From Botryococcus braunii (lineage: Eukaryota > Chlorophyta > Trebouxiophyceae): a stretch of DNA of 55,000 bases. A program made the translations under genes and the position numbers. The notes under the pieces were generated by a model. It did no database searches and was not told the origin of the DNA. It was given only the letters and a program-made list of their open reading frames with translations. Within the stretch, counting starts at the first letter, position 1. Every line of letters begins with the position of its first letter. The stretch is from NCBI GenBank assembly GCA_002005505.1, contig KV908487.1:37501-92500 (forward strand). The letters run 5' to 3'. Below, one piece after another: positions 42,495 to 52,958 of this stretch.

Positions 42495-44402
42495 TCAGAG
42501 CCCCTCCCAGTACCCCAAATCTTCCTCAGACAACTCTGCCAACTCCTCTGACAGGCTCTCACCCCACTCCTGGAGCCTCCCCATGGCTTGGAACAACCTC
42601 CTGGTGTACAAAGGGGCCAGTCGTACCGCAGGACTGACACTCACTAGCAGGCCAGCCAGACTGGCCAAGTCCCTTTTTGTACTCCCTACTTTCCCCACCT
42701 GCCTGATTTGCTCTGTGATGTACTCTGCCTTATCCTGAGGCACATAAAACGCCTGCTCCTCCAAATCCACCAACAAGCCCAAGTATTGACCCCTCCTTGT
42801 CGGGTCTGACACACACTTGCCCCTTGACAGACAGAAACCCAGAAAGGTCAGCAGCAGTATCAGTGCCCTCATCCCCAGCCTCCCCTGCCTCTCACTGGCA
42901 GATATGAATATTGCATCGTCCACAAACGTGGTCATCCTGAGACCCCTTACCCTGAGGGGCCCATACACCTGGAGCATGAACCTGGTGTAGGTCCTGCAAG
43001 CCGACGATAACCCAAATGGCAAAACCGTGAATACATAAAACTTCCCCTGGAAACTCAGCCCCAGGTATTTTTGATCCTCCTGGTGCACCCTGAAGTGATG
43101 GTAGCCAGCCTTAAAGTCAGTCAGGCATAACCAGTCTCCAGGCCTTGCATACTGTGGTACGTCTGTCAACTTCTCATACGAGAAGCTCACATATTTGTCA
43201 AACAAATTGATGTACCGAGCATCCAGAATCAGGCGCAGCTTGCCCTTCCTGTTTGCTGCTACCCCCAACCCACTGCATACCTGTACCTTATCTTCAGACA
43301 CTTCACGTACTGCCCCTGTGTTAAGCAAATCCTCCAAGGACGTCTTCACGAACGCCTCATGCAGTTGCACAGACTTTCTATTAGCAAACTGCACTTTCCC
43401 AGGTTTGTCCCCTTGGAGCAACTCTCTGGCCCTCTGCCCTTGCCCAGCTACTGTGCCCTTCAACAGTTCCCACACCTGCTGTCTTCTTTGGCTATACCTA
43501 GGGTGGCCCTTCTGCGCTTCGGTGTCCACCCCTACCCATTCCACCTTGACCCCGTGCCTGAGCCACGACAAAATCTTAAGCTGCTCTGCAGAGAGCGGTG
43601 CATCGCCCTGTGCCCACTTGAAATACTCCTCCCACGCCTTTATACGTCTATTTGGCACCCCTGCCACAAACTCATCGTCTTTAAGTGCCCTGTCCCACTC
43701 CTGCGCAAGCGACCATGGGGTGTCTGGGCCTGCTGGCTCCCCCACAGTACTGTTGCTCTCCTGCCAGGCCTCCAAAGCCTGATGTACTTCCTCCCACTTC
43801 ACGTCTATGCTTGGCCCAACCCTATCACAACTTGCTATGAACCTTGTTGCTTGTGGAGCTTGACCTGCCCCACTGCCAGCCCCACCTTGTGGTTCTGTGG
43901 CTTCAGCCCAACCTGCCCCTTCCCAATCTGGCCCCCCCACCTCTAACTCTCCCGTTGACAAAAATACCCCCTGCATGATTTAATTTCTATGTACCCACCC
44001 CCTTCCCTTGTGCTCCTGCAGATGTGTGAACATGCAGAACTTTTCTCCTGCAATGGCATTGCATATCCCATCCAACCACCAGCCTCTGCAGCAGTCCTTG
44101 GGCGCCTGCCTTGCCCCAGGATAATGTGTGAGATCAAAACCCCCATTTTGCAGCTGCTTCCTCTTTGGGGTCCCCGCGCCCCCGCGCCCCTGACCGCCCG
44201 GAGATCCGTAGTTGGGTGCAGCCGCTGCACGTTGCTGAAGACTCGTCGTCAGGACCGTGACTTGTGCACTTGCTTTCTCCTCCAAATGCACACTGTGTGC
44301 CTTGTCTTGCAAGACAGCATAATCCAGCTGCCACCGCTCCGCGAACAGGTAGTCCAGCAGCCCTTTTATCTTCCCCGCCTGCACCCGGTGCCTCTCTTGC
44401 AC
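42495..44402 (-). CDS. DIRS reverse transcriptase with upstream Gag C-terminal segment
   Basis: The RT frame 43976-42495 has motifs LRLILDARYIN, LCLTDFKAGYHHFRVHQED, VLPFGLSSACRTYTRFM, the catalytic TTFVDDAIF, and FLGFCLSRGKCV / YLGLLVD. It matches DIRS-group RT and not LTR-element RT. Upstream, in the same frame, 44402-43983 encodes a basic, Gly-rich segment with Cys/His residues (CCRGWWLDGIC...FCMFTH), separated from RT by a single TAA (43982-43980). This segment is probably the third coding exon of gag-pol. An acceptor GTGCAG|GCGGGG near 44382 is in phase with the donor at 45211. The TAA is either a mutation or a programmed Gag/Pol boundary. Confidence 0.78.
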
Positions 44403-45210
44403 TACATATGGTTTGTTTCACCATGTTTGCCCCTCGGGCAATCCGACTTTTCCTCCCGAATAGGCCCTGGCGTCCCCGGCGCCAACTGTCTCTCCCGATC
44501 GCCGGCTGCCCGAACCCTTGGCCCTCCTTTTGGCCGTGCAAGCTTTACAACCCTGTTCCCCTTACCTCTGACAAGAGTTAAGTATCTCTTTTACAGCCTA
44601 AAGCTCACGCTTGTGGTTCCCCCTTTTTGCCTCGCCTGACTCCCCTTCCCCTGCCTTGACCTGTGTGCTCTCTCCCTCCCTGGATGCTACCTGCATGCGT
44701 CCTGGTCCCCTACAGCCCTCACTTGATAGCTGCTGCCCCTTTCTGACGACCCTCCACGGCCATGCGTGACTCACCCGGTACGCCATAAGGCCCTCCACTC
44801 TCCCCCAGCCCTTGCCTGCTTTGCCAGCTAAGCCTCACTACAGTGTTCTCAGCTGCAGCTCGCTCGCAACGAGCTGCCCAAAGCATGCCCATGAAAGAAT
44901 CACTTTACAGTGCCGTTCTGCGCATTCAAATCCTACGTTGCCCTGCCCTGCTTGCCCTGCCTTTACCACAGCCCAACAAACTGCACAGGCAGGTCCTACA
45001 GCCATATGCCACATGCCCTAGTCTCTGTCGCCTGACTCCCCAGGCCCTGTTCTTGGCTTTCACATAGCATGAGACCTGCTAGGAAAAACATGCCTTGGGC
45101 GCAACACCCCCCTGACTGCGTCCCCCACCTTGCGCTTCACTACTGCCAGCACTCAACTTGCCTAGCACTCTGGCCTATATGCAACTTGATAAGTCCGGTC
45201 GTGCGCTTAC
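44403..45210 (-). other. Putative intron 2 of DIRS gag-pol (about 0.8 kb)
   Basis: Between donor GTAAGC (45210) and an acceptor near 44382-44402. No coding content is recognised in either strand. Confidence 0.4.
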
Positions 45211-45501
45211 CTTTTCTCTTGCCTGTAGTTTCTTTGCCTCTGAGTCGCTGGACTCGATGGAGATGTTTGCGTAGTTCTTGTTCTGCAACTGTTTGTCCAG
45301 CCGCAGCTCATGTGCTGCTACTTCCAGCGCCCTCTTGTAGAAATCCCTGGCACCTCTGCCGGTTTGGTTGTAGTCCTTTCTGCAGTCTTCCCTGAGTTCT
45401 GTAGCTCGCCTGGCAAGATCCTGCCAATCATCCTCGTGCTTGCCTCTGGTGGCTGCTGCCACCCTCTGTGCCATGGCCCTGACCTTTTCCCTGGCGCTGC
45501 C
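45211..45501 (-). CDS. DIRS gag exon 2
   Basis: 97 codons in phase 0, bounded by GAGCAG (45504-45502; GAG alone is also possible) and the donor AAAAG|GTAAGC. The peptide is highly charged and helical (ARRATELREDCRKDY, KRALEVAAHELRLDKQL), typical of a capsid or coiled-coil region. No homology can be named. A phase-0 open frame with a consensus donor, between two other phase-0 exons, is the support. Confidence 0.55.
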
Positions 45502-46656
45502 CTGCTCCCAGGCGACCATCCCTCAGCTTAAGTGCATCCCATATCAAATGTCAGCCTCTTGCTGGTATGATAACCCATGCACCAAGACTGTACCTTATTT
45601 TCCCTTGTACCTTATGTCAGCAACGTGGCCCCTTCCCTTTGGCCTGCTAGCCTTGCCCTCTTCCCACTTAAAGCTGTCTCCTGTCCCACAGCATGTTAAC
45701 CTCCCTGGTGCTATTGTTTCCATTGCTTTTTGGGGGGTCTCTGCCTGCCTGACACCTCCCCCTTGAGGTTCTGCTGTGATACCCCCTCTTCCAAGCTCCC
45801 TCCCTTCCTCTTGTTGGTCTCTTCCCCTGATCCCTTCCCTTTCCAACAAGGATACCACCTTGCCCAGCATGCTCCCATCTCCCTGTGGTGGCACCCTTCC
45901 TGCAATATGACTGTACCTTATTTTTTGCTGTACCTTATGCGAGCCCCCTTGCCCTGGCACCCTGGCCCTGGCCTCCCGGCTCTCACCCTCCTGGCCCCTG
46001 CCTCCTGGCCCCCAGGCACAGGCCCCCTGGCCCTCCAGCACTGGCCCCCTGGCCCAGGCCTCCCTGGCCTCCCGGCCCTGGCCCCCTTGCCCCCTTGGCT
46101 CTGCCCTTGGCCTCTGGCCTGCCCCCCCCTTGTGCGTTTGACTAATGCATGTTGCCCTCTGGTCTCCAACCGCCTTAAAAGGCCTCCCCATATTCCCCTG
46201 AATTGCCCTGGCCTTCTTGCCTACATTCCAGTTAATCCCACAGGTAGCCTTGCTCTTGCCAGCCTCCAGGTAACCTTGTCCCCTTCCCCCTCGAGCTTAT
46301 GACACCCTGCCTTTCCTCTCTTCACAGGGATTTGGCCTCCAACCGGCACCCCAGCTTCTTTGACCAATGGCATACGTTAGACACCTCAGTCTCCCTGTCC
46401 TGCCAGCCCTGTATCCCTTGGCCTGACCTTCATTTCTCAGTTCCCGCACCCCAATGTGCGACGTAGCCGTGACTCTGCGCTTTTGTTGCCTTTGAGCCTG
46501 CTGTTGCCCTTAGTTAGTCCGCAGGGTTAGTACATATTTCCTGATTTATGTCTACTGCACTGCGAGACTTGCCAGGTGCTGCCTACTGCAGCTTGCAACC
46601 CAATCGTTCTTGCATGAACCCTCCTATTTTGCGATAAAGTTAAACTAACTTCTTAC
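45502..46656 (-). other. Putative intron 1 of DIRS gag (1155 bp)
   Basis: Lies between the donor GTAAGA at 46656 and the acceptor near 45502. It holds a C/G-rich low-complexity stretch (45950-46120, GGCCCTGGCC-type) and a repeated GACTGTACCTTATTTT...TACCTTATG word (45590-45620 and 45909-45940). No gene was recognised in it. Confidence 0.45.
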
Positions 46657-47319
46657 CTTGTGACTCTCCGCCGCCTGTTCAGCGCGAGTCAGCAACCTGC
46701 TACGATCTTCGTCCGAACTGGCAAGCTCAGACGAAGAGAAGCTGCCCGAGGAGCTCCTGCGTCTCTTGCTGTGTTTCTTTGTTTTCCTTTGTAATTTATT
46801 TACCTGTTTCAACGTTTCTTTTGAAGGCGGCGACGCGACTGCCCTGTTGGTTACTTGCTCCCCGTGGCTGGCCCACTCTTTAGGTACTGGCTCTATTCTG
46901 TTCACGAACACCCTGTCTAGCCTGTCGAAAACTTCTGATGGGGCTAACCAAACCCTTAGAGGATTAAACTTGGGTGCAGCTGACGGATTACTTAGAACTG
47001 AGCTCGAATAGGGCGAGTTTGGACTGAATAACGATGTGTGCACTCTAAACACGACCTGTTTGGTGTCCCCTGGGGACCCGGCAGCCCTCTTAGCTATCAC
47101 CTCAACAAAGTGCTCTTCATTCAACTCTTCGAGACCGCCATAATATATGACGGCGACCTCGTAGAGTTTGTGAGGATCTGCTTCCTTTCCTATTAGAGCG
47201 AAACCACATGACTTTCCGGACTGAGCTTTAGCTCGAAAGTCGTCCGGTGGATCAACGTTAGCTGCCCAAGCTTCGAAAAGGGGTAACACATCTCTTACCG
47301 CCCCAGCACCTGACGCCAT
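46657..47319 (-). CDS. DIRS gag exon 1
   Basis: 221 codons from ATG 47319 (the longer frame starts at TTG 47382 inside repeat B2 and is less likely), ending at the consensus donor CACAAG|GTAAGA. It has a folded N-terminal part (LPLFEAWAANVDPPDD, YEVAVIYYGGLEEL, FVEVIAKRA), then a basic Ser-rich tail (KKHSKRRRSSSGSFSSS). It starts just inside the terminal repeat, the place of ORF1 (gag) in DIRS elements. No zinc knuckle is seen in this exon. Confidence 0.6.
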
Positions 47320-47377
47320 GCTGAGGAATAACAAATACAAACTGCTCCTGCCCAAGCCAGTGGCGTCGGCCACCAAC

Positions 47378-47624
47378 ACCAATAAAGGTGCGATGAGCCG
47401 TCCGTCACCAGGGTATACACAGTCAAGCTAGTGCAACACCGCTCCTGTCTCTCTAGATTGAAACCCTGCCCTTTACCAAGCTTGGTAGCCTTAATGAGTT
47501 AGTTCAGCCGTTGTTTCCCTTGAAATATCCCAGATCATTCATCCGTGATCTGGAGTCACGTGATGGTTCCCTTAGTCACCCCTCCTGAGGGGTTTACTAG
47601 CCCTCTCGTAGCAATGGTATTTGC
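47378..47624. repeat. Split direct repeat B2 (outer end)
   Basis: 247 bp matching B1 and ending in ATTTGC at 47619-47624. Right flank ATTCGCCGTACGGGC. Confidence 0.9.
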
Positions 47625-47992
47625 ATTCGCCGTACGGGCAACGTACGGGGTGTAAGACACTGTCGGGGCCAGTTCCAAGCAAAGTTTTGAAATTGGATTG
47701 TTTGCAGCACTTTCCTATCATTGTTCGCAAGATACCGCTACTAGAAAAAACGCTGCACAAGACGACAGCCCTGTTGGAAACAACGGATCTTCGTCTGCAT
47801 CTCGCACCAAGCTTGCAGATACCTTGCGTGCAGGTAATGGGACCCCTGATGGGACTCCCGCTTCGTACCAGAACCATGTGTTTTCCTAAGTCATAGGAGC
47901 TTACCATCCTTAATATCGTGAAAATGGAATGTTTAGATGTTTGGCAGCGTTTCAACTAGCGTCTTTGACCTAACGAGCCCCCCCCCCCCCCC

Positions 47993-48023
<31 letters not shown>

Positions 48024-49090
48024 GGCATGACCTGCCGCTGGCAGTTCTTTCCTTTAGTTTCCTAATCGACCGCCGCTCAAAACCACTGTAAGTTTTCTTC
48101 GACAAGGATGCAGGCTGAAATTACTTAGATCCCAAAATTTCAGACAGGAAATAAGTTGAGAAGCGCTGGGTTCGAGGTCTGAATGAGGGTTGCACGGTCA
48201 ACCCGACAGTGAGGCTTGTCACCTCCATTCGCATGTTGGGTTGAAATTGAAATGCCGTTGTTCTTGAGCGTCTCCTCATTTGAGACTGTGTGATAGCACG
48301 AGTTTAGAAACCCGAGTTCCCGGCTTTTCTTGTGTGTCGGAGTGTGAAGTCCGTGGCTCCCGGAAGAATTCTTCGAAGAAGAAGAAGAAGAAGAAGAAGA
48401 AGAAGAAGAAGCAGCAGCAGCAAACCATGGGCCCCGAGTCCTTTCGTTGGTAGGTAGAACGGCGTGATAGTTTGGTAGCTTGAACATTGAACATTGGGGC
48501 AAAGGGCTGACTCTGGCTCGGGGTGGTATTTTTTGACCCACGTTTGTAAAAGAAGAAGAACTACCCAAACATGCGCAAACCGCGCTTGCTAACACCTATG
48601 GAGGTTCCAGCTCCGATCAAACTCTTTCTTAGACTTGTCACACAAAAGTAATCCTACCAAACTAAGACCCATTTCCAAGCATATATGACGTGAAAAGGAA
48701 CCCCTCAAACCTAGTCTGAGGTTCATAAGTCACTTGAAATAGTGTTCACCAATCCCGTTTTATCAGAAACGTGTCAAAAATACGTCAATTGCCAATTAAA
48801 TTCTGGTCAACTGTCTTAGGGAAGCAACCCAAGGCACCAACAAATCCAGAGCCGGTGTCCGTCTGCATGCTAACCAGCTACCAGTCGCACGAAATCGCTG
48901 CGGGTGGGAGGCCCCTGCCAAGGGTCCCCTGGGCGCATCCCTGGGCACAGCGCAATCCAGGGATGGGTTTACGCCGTAAACTTTTCGGGCAGATGACGGT
49001 CGCACTGAGGAAGGAAGGAAGACTGAGGAAAACTGAACAGCGCGCAGGGCTTCAATAAAGAAGAAAGAAAGAAAGAAGATAATCTGTTTC
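47625..49090. other. Unassigned region with homopolymer and trinucleotide tracts
   Basis: No gene. It contains a C-run followed directly by a run of about 27 A (47979-48019) and a GAA/GCA trinucleotide tract (48376-48423). A short GAAA run lies near 49060. Open frames are short and of low complexity. Confidence 0.45.
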
Positions 49091-49094
49091 GTCA

Positions 49095-49650
49095 CCCATA
49101 GTATTGATTTTATCTTTTTTTTCTCAGATTTGCCTTCGCCTGGCCAGTCTTTAAGGGGGGCTGGCAGCTTCGCCACTTTCAGCGTCCAGCCTTTGCGGAA
49201 TTTCCAGTGTTTTTCAACACTTCATTCTCAGTTTGATACCACATCGTATTGGTTTTCCTGTTTTCTTCCTCAGATTTGCACCAGCTCGGCCAGTCTTTCC
49301 GCAGGACTGGCAGCTTCGTAACTTTCTGGCGTCTGGCATCTGCGGAATTTCCCGTGTTCTTCCCCACTTCCTGTGTTTCTTAACACACAGTATTGGTTTT
49401 TTCTTTTTCTTTTTTGGCCCCTCAGATTTGCCTCCGCCGGCCCGTCGTTCACAGGGACTCACAGCTTCACCCCTCCCCAGCATCCAGCACTTACGGAGAT
49501 TCCAGTGTTTTATAACACTTACTCCTGTGTTTCTTCACACATCATCTTGGTTTTCCCTTTTCTTCTCCGCTTCGCCTCAGCCCAGCCAGTTTTTCAGAGG
49601 GACTGGGGGCTTCACCACTTTCCAGCATCCAGAACGGTCTTGGGGTTGGG
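49095..49650 (+). repeat. Four tandem repeats of about 147 bp upstream of non-LTR copy 3
   Basis: The units share 'agtattggtttt...cctcagatttgcctcngcc-ggccagtctttc..gggactggcagcttcaccactttccagc(g/a)tccag....tncggaattnccagtgtttt..aacactt'. The CAGATTTGC/CTTCGCC anchor recurs near 49125, 49270, 49423 and 49563. The array ends 9 bp before the element's shared 5' boundary. It could be a promoter-monomer array or a local satellite. Confidence 0.7.
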
Positions 49651-49669
49651 TTGCCCAGCTGGTGATGCC

Positions 49670-50833
49670 ATGGCCAGCGTTCCTCTCTTTGACCCCACCT
49701 GCCCTTGGAAGGCATCATGCAAGTCTCGTAAGATCACTACGGGTGCTGGGCTCCTACGTCACTTGCAGAGGTTCCACAAGCTCGGCGATGCTGGGCGGGA
49801 TGACTGGGTGTCGCAACTCAGATCCCCAGCAGAGTACAGGAAGCTTGAAGCCATCTTGCGAGCTACCTCCAGCTGGTTGTGCACCACTTGCTTCAAAACC
49901 CATTCCCTGGGAGTTCTTTCGTGCGCAACCAACCCAGACACCTGCCAGCGCTTGTGGAATCTGGAGGATGGCCTGGTTCCCCCTGATGTTAACCTTCTTC
50001 CTGGCCTTCCCCGCCCTGCACCGCCGCCGCAGGATACTTCAGAGCCCCAGGGCCGCCTCCATTCGCAACCCCGAGGACGACCGCGTGCATCCGCCGCCGT
50101 TGCTGATCCTCCGCCCTCTGCTCCCCCGGCCCGTGTCCGCCGCCATCCCCTGACCCCTGCCCTTGTCCATCAAGTTTTCACCCTTGGTCACCATTCGTAC
50201 CGCAGGGTCCCTAGGTCAGCATGGATACCTTGGGCTGCAGCATTGCGGTCCGCTCTCAAGGCTGTTGCGGACTCGGGCTCCGAGGCTGCCTGGGTTGAGC
50301 TGTTGATCCTTCCGATGTGCGTCCTGTCAGCTCGTCGCAGGCCTCGGGGTGAGGGAGTTGCGCAGCACGTCCGCCGTCGGGCCCGCGCATGGTTGGATGG
50401 GGATATTGATGGCCTAATTGATGAACTCTTGGCCACCGCGCCTGCAGCCACTGCCCCACCCCGCCCATTAGACGATGCGGCGCTTGCCGCTCGCGTCTTG
50501 TGCAAGGTTGCAGATGGCCATTTATCAGCGGCTGTTCGGATGTTGGAGCCTGCCACCATCGCCCCAGCCACGCCTGACACATGTGCTGCATTGGCAGCGC
50601 TTCATCCTATCCGACCGCTTCCCGTTGGCGCCCCGCCTGCGCAGGCCCCTTACCGTGCCCAAGTGGAGGAAGTCTTGGCTGCCCTCAAAACGTTCCCACC
50701 TGGTACCGCTGGCGGGCGGGACGGCTTGACCCCATTACATATAAAACATGCCTTCTCTGTAGGTGGCTCAGACCTCTTATTGGACAGCCTTGGCTGGCTT
50801 GCCTATTGCCCAGGGGGGTCTAGGGGTCACTAA
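49670..50833 (+). pseudogene. Non-LTR copy 3, N-terminal fragment
   Basis: From ATG 49670 the frame gives the finger (CPWKASCKSRK...HLQRFH), Cys pair, Pro-rich linker and the beginning of RT (GRDGLTPLHI...SDLLLDSL). It then enters a shifted frame at the deletion and stops at 50833. The frame is also open upstream through the tandem repeats to 49373, which is unlikely to be native. Confidence 0.8.
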
Positions 50834-51827
50834 GGCCACTTCCCTTCTGCCTTGTGCCTATCTCGCCTCCGTCACGCAGACAGCCCCCCTCCAGGACCGC
50901 CTTCTGGGGACATCCACTGCCCCTCTTGTCCCCGCTGCCCTAGCTGCCAAGGCTGACTACTGCGCCCTTGTTCCTGATTTCGATGCGGCGCTCTTTGAGG
51001 ATCCGGATTTTGTCCGCAGCAAAGTGCAAGCCCGGCTGTCCAAACCCTTGTCTCACCGCGCATACCAGGAGGTTCTTGATGACCCTGCTCGCTCGGATCG
51101 CGACCGTGCTTTGCTCCAATCTCTTACACAGCCGGGAGCGTCTGATTGGCTGCTGGCTCTCCCAGTTCCCCATTTGCAGCAAACCATGCCCCCAGAGTCG
51201 TTCCGCTGCCGCCTTCAATACCAGCTCTTGATCCCCATTTTCCACCCTGGCTCCCAATGCCCGTGCTGCTTGAGGGAGTTTTATGTCTGGGGCGACCACG
51301 CGGTCCACTGCACCTCAGGGGGGGATGTTGCCATTGTCGGCCGACATTACTCCGTTCGTAACGGCCTGGACGCTGTCCTTACCTCAGCTCGTCAGCGGGT
51401 CACCCGGGAACCCGCCTTTCCCACCCCTGTCCCTGGCCAGGAGCGCCGTCGCGCAGACCTCCGCCTCCATGCGTGGGAGGAGGGGCGTGACCTTTATATC
51501 GACATCGTTGGCTCTTCCCCACTCACAGTTGCCAACTTGCTGCACTTCGTGCCGGGTGGGGCCGCCGCGCGCGCTGCCCAAGACAAGCAGACCCGCTATG
51601 CTGTCTTGTTGTCGCGTCAGCAGCCGCCTGTGGCTTTCCAAGCCTTCGCTTTTGAAACATTGGGAGGGTTGCATGCTGATGCGCTGGCCTTGTTGCAGAG
51701 GCTCCAGGGGCTTTTGAACCAAGCCATCATTGCTCAAGAAGATGTGGAGGGATATTTTGTCATTCGTCGGGTCAGTTTCATCATTGCGGCGGCTGTGGGT
51801 CGCCAGCTGGCCGCTCGCCGGGTGTGA
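50790..51827 (+). pseudogene. Non-LTR copy 3, C-terminal fragment with CCHC and RLE
   Basis: The frame downstream of the deletion is open to the stop at 51827. It includes LAGLPIAQGGLG (thumb), CPCCLREFYVWGDHAVHC and the restriction-like endonuclease (RRADLRLHAWEEGRDLYIDIVGSSPL, FETLGGL, VGRQLAARRV). Here the G-run is G7 and the frame is continuous, unlike in copy 2. The first PD of the endonuclease family reads AD in copies 2 and 3 but PD in copy 1. Confidence 0.82.
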
Positions 51828-51986
51828 CTCATAGCTTGACACATTGGGGGTTTGGGTCCCTGAACATTGGGCTGGTCTTTTTTACTCCACTCTTGTAAAA
51901 GAAGAAGTTACATCTGTCCGGCCACTAGGGCATGATAAGATGTCCACAACACTCGCACTAGAATTTTAAAATAGATCTAATTTACC

Positions 51987-52256
51987 TTAACTTCCACCGC
52001 TTTTGTTTGCGGAGACGATTCCATTTCTTTGCACGTGGCCAAGCCGTTCCAGCAAGAGACTTCGAATCTCCAAATTGATGTGCTTCTCCTCTTTTGACGC
52101 GATCTGTTGGTTTGGCTTAAATGCAGGGTCCCCTGAAGGCTGGTATTTAACAGAATAGTCAGTTCTTGCGACCTTCTGCTCTTCTACCGAAAAGTCAAAT
52201 GCGTCTTGAATATTGCTAGTAAGAATTGCATCCCAGCTAATTTTTGAATTTGTCAA
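51987..52256 (-). CDS. Hypothetical protein or exon, 89 aa
   Basis: An 89-codon minus frame with balanced, protein-like composition (ISWDAILTSNIQDAFDF, KVARTDYSVKYQPSGDPAF, HINLEIRSLLLERLG). No domain is recognised. A CAAAATTAG-like acceptor may lie at its start, so it could be the last exon of a gene extending to the right. It could also be chance. Confidence 0.25.
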   Translation of the reverse strand: MTNSKISWDAILTSNIQDAFDFSVEEQKVARTDYSVKYQPSGDPAFKPNQQIASKEEKHINLEIRSLLLERLGHVQRNGIVSANKSGGS

Positions 52257-52958
52257 ATTACCCTTATTTATCTTTAAAAATGTTCATTTCCTTTGGGGAA
52301 AAGATAAAGCACAGGTTTCATTTACATCAACCAGACCATCCATGTTGTAACCCCATTGCTATAGTTACACATATGCCACCTGGCTGTCGCCCGGTAACTT
52401 TACTGGCAAGCGTGCTCGAGGGGTTTTAAAAGCCTTCCAGGGGAAATGAAGAAAGGGATATTACGTGTGCATGTGCCTGTGGCTGATGAGGGGTTATATG
52501 TATAGCAAGAAACACCTGCACAGTTGGGCACAAGTACCATTCTCGGGGAATGTGGATACACATGGGTAGTACGGGCAGCTCACTGCTGAGTGATGTGGAG
52601 ATCTGTCTCTGTATGAGGGGGTATGGGGCGTAGCTCTAGAGATCTTGTCTCCATACGTACATCTTGTTGCCATTGTAATCCCCATGTGTTCCTCGAAAGA
52701 TGCACACCTTGACACATTTTCTCACAAACTCGATGTTTTGTGGGTTCCCTTCCGACCCTGTCTGCACATGTAGAGATCCCTACACTTTCAGCCATGCACC
52801 ATATATATGGCCAACCCTTCACCCTGTTCAGAGTCTTAAGTCCAAATCGTCGTTGATCAAGTGGAAGTATGCTAGTGCACCTGCGGCTCCTCGTCATGTG
52901 GCACTTTTTGCTGGAGTAGCAGGCTCTGAGGGCTCAGCAAGTCTCGTTTAACCTCAAA
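52257..52958. other. No gene seen; likely promoter of the downstream gene
   Basis: Unassigned. CATATATATGG at about 52799-52809 resembles a TATA box. It is 150 bp before the next start codon, on its strand. Confidence 0.35.

Larger units (their letters stand above)
39400..47624 (-). mobile_element. DIRS/Kangaroo-like tyrosine-recombinase retrotransposon
   Basis: An 8.2-kb element with split direct repeats: A1 39400-39530, B1 39546-39792, A2 39787-39917, B2 47378-47624. The order A1-B1A2-ORFs-B2 is the PAT/Kangaroo design read from the minus strand. Gag, RT, RNase H and a methyltransferase-like tail are on the minus strand. The tyrosine recombinase is on the plus strand and ends 6 bp from the end of pol. 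There is no target duplication. ATTTGC is shared at both element ends and at the B1/A2 joint, as expected for recombinase-mediated insertion of a circle. The pol region has a stop and frameshifts. Confidence 0.9.
49659..51935 (+). mobile_element. RLE-type non-LTR retrotransposon copy 3, RT core deleted
   Basis: This closely matches copy 2 (28325-38809) from CTGGTGATGCCATGG through the stop at 51827 and into the 3' UTR (to GGGCATGATAAGATGT near 51941). It lacks about 1.07 kb present in copy 2, from just after SDLLLDSL (50789) to LAGLPIAQGG. The junction has a short microhomology (CCT). All catalytic RT blocks are lost. Confidence 0.9.

Noticed and set aside
43957..43983. A 24-bp intron (GTACAT...CATGCAG) removing the TAA between Gag segment and RT
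   Set aside because: Borders and phase would fit, but 24 bp is far below normal spliceosomal intron size outside nucleomorphs. A nonsense or readthrough codon is simpler.
47320..47382. Upstream extension of DIRS gag to 47382
   Set aside because: It begins at TTG within repeat B2. ATG 47319 gives a more natural start (M-A-S-G).
52494..52897. Two minus-strand frames of 73 and 105 codons
   Set aside because: No recognisable composition or domain, and they are antisense to the probable promoter of the pseudo-protease gene.
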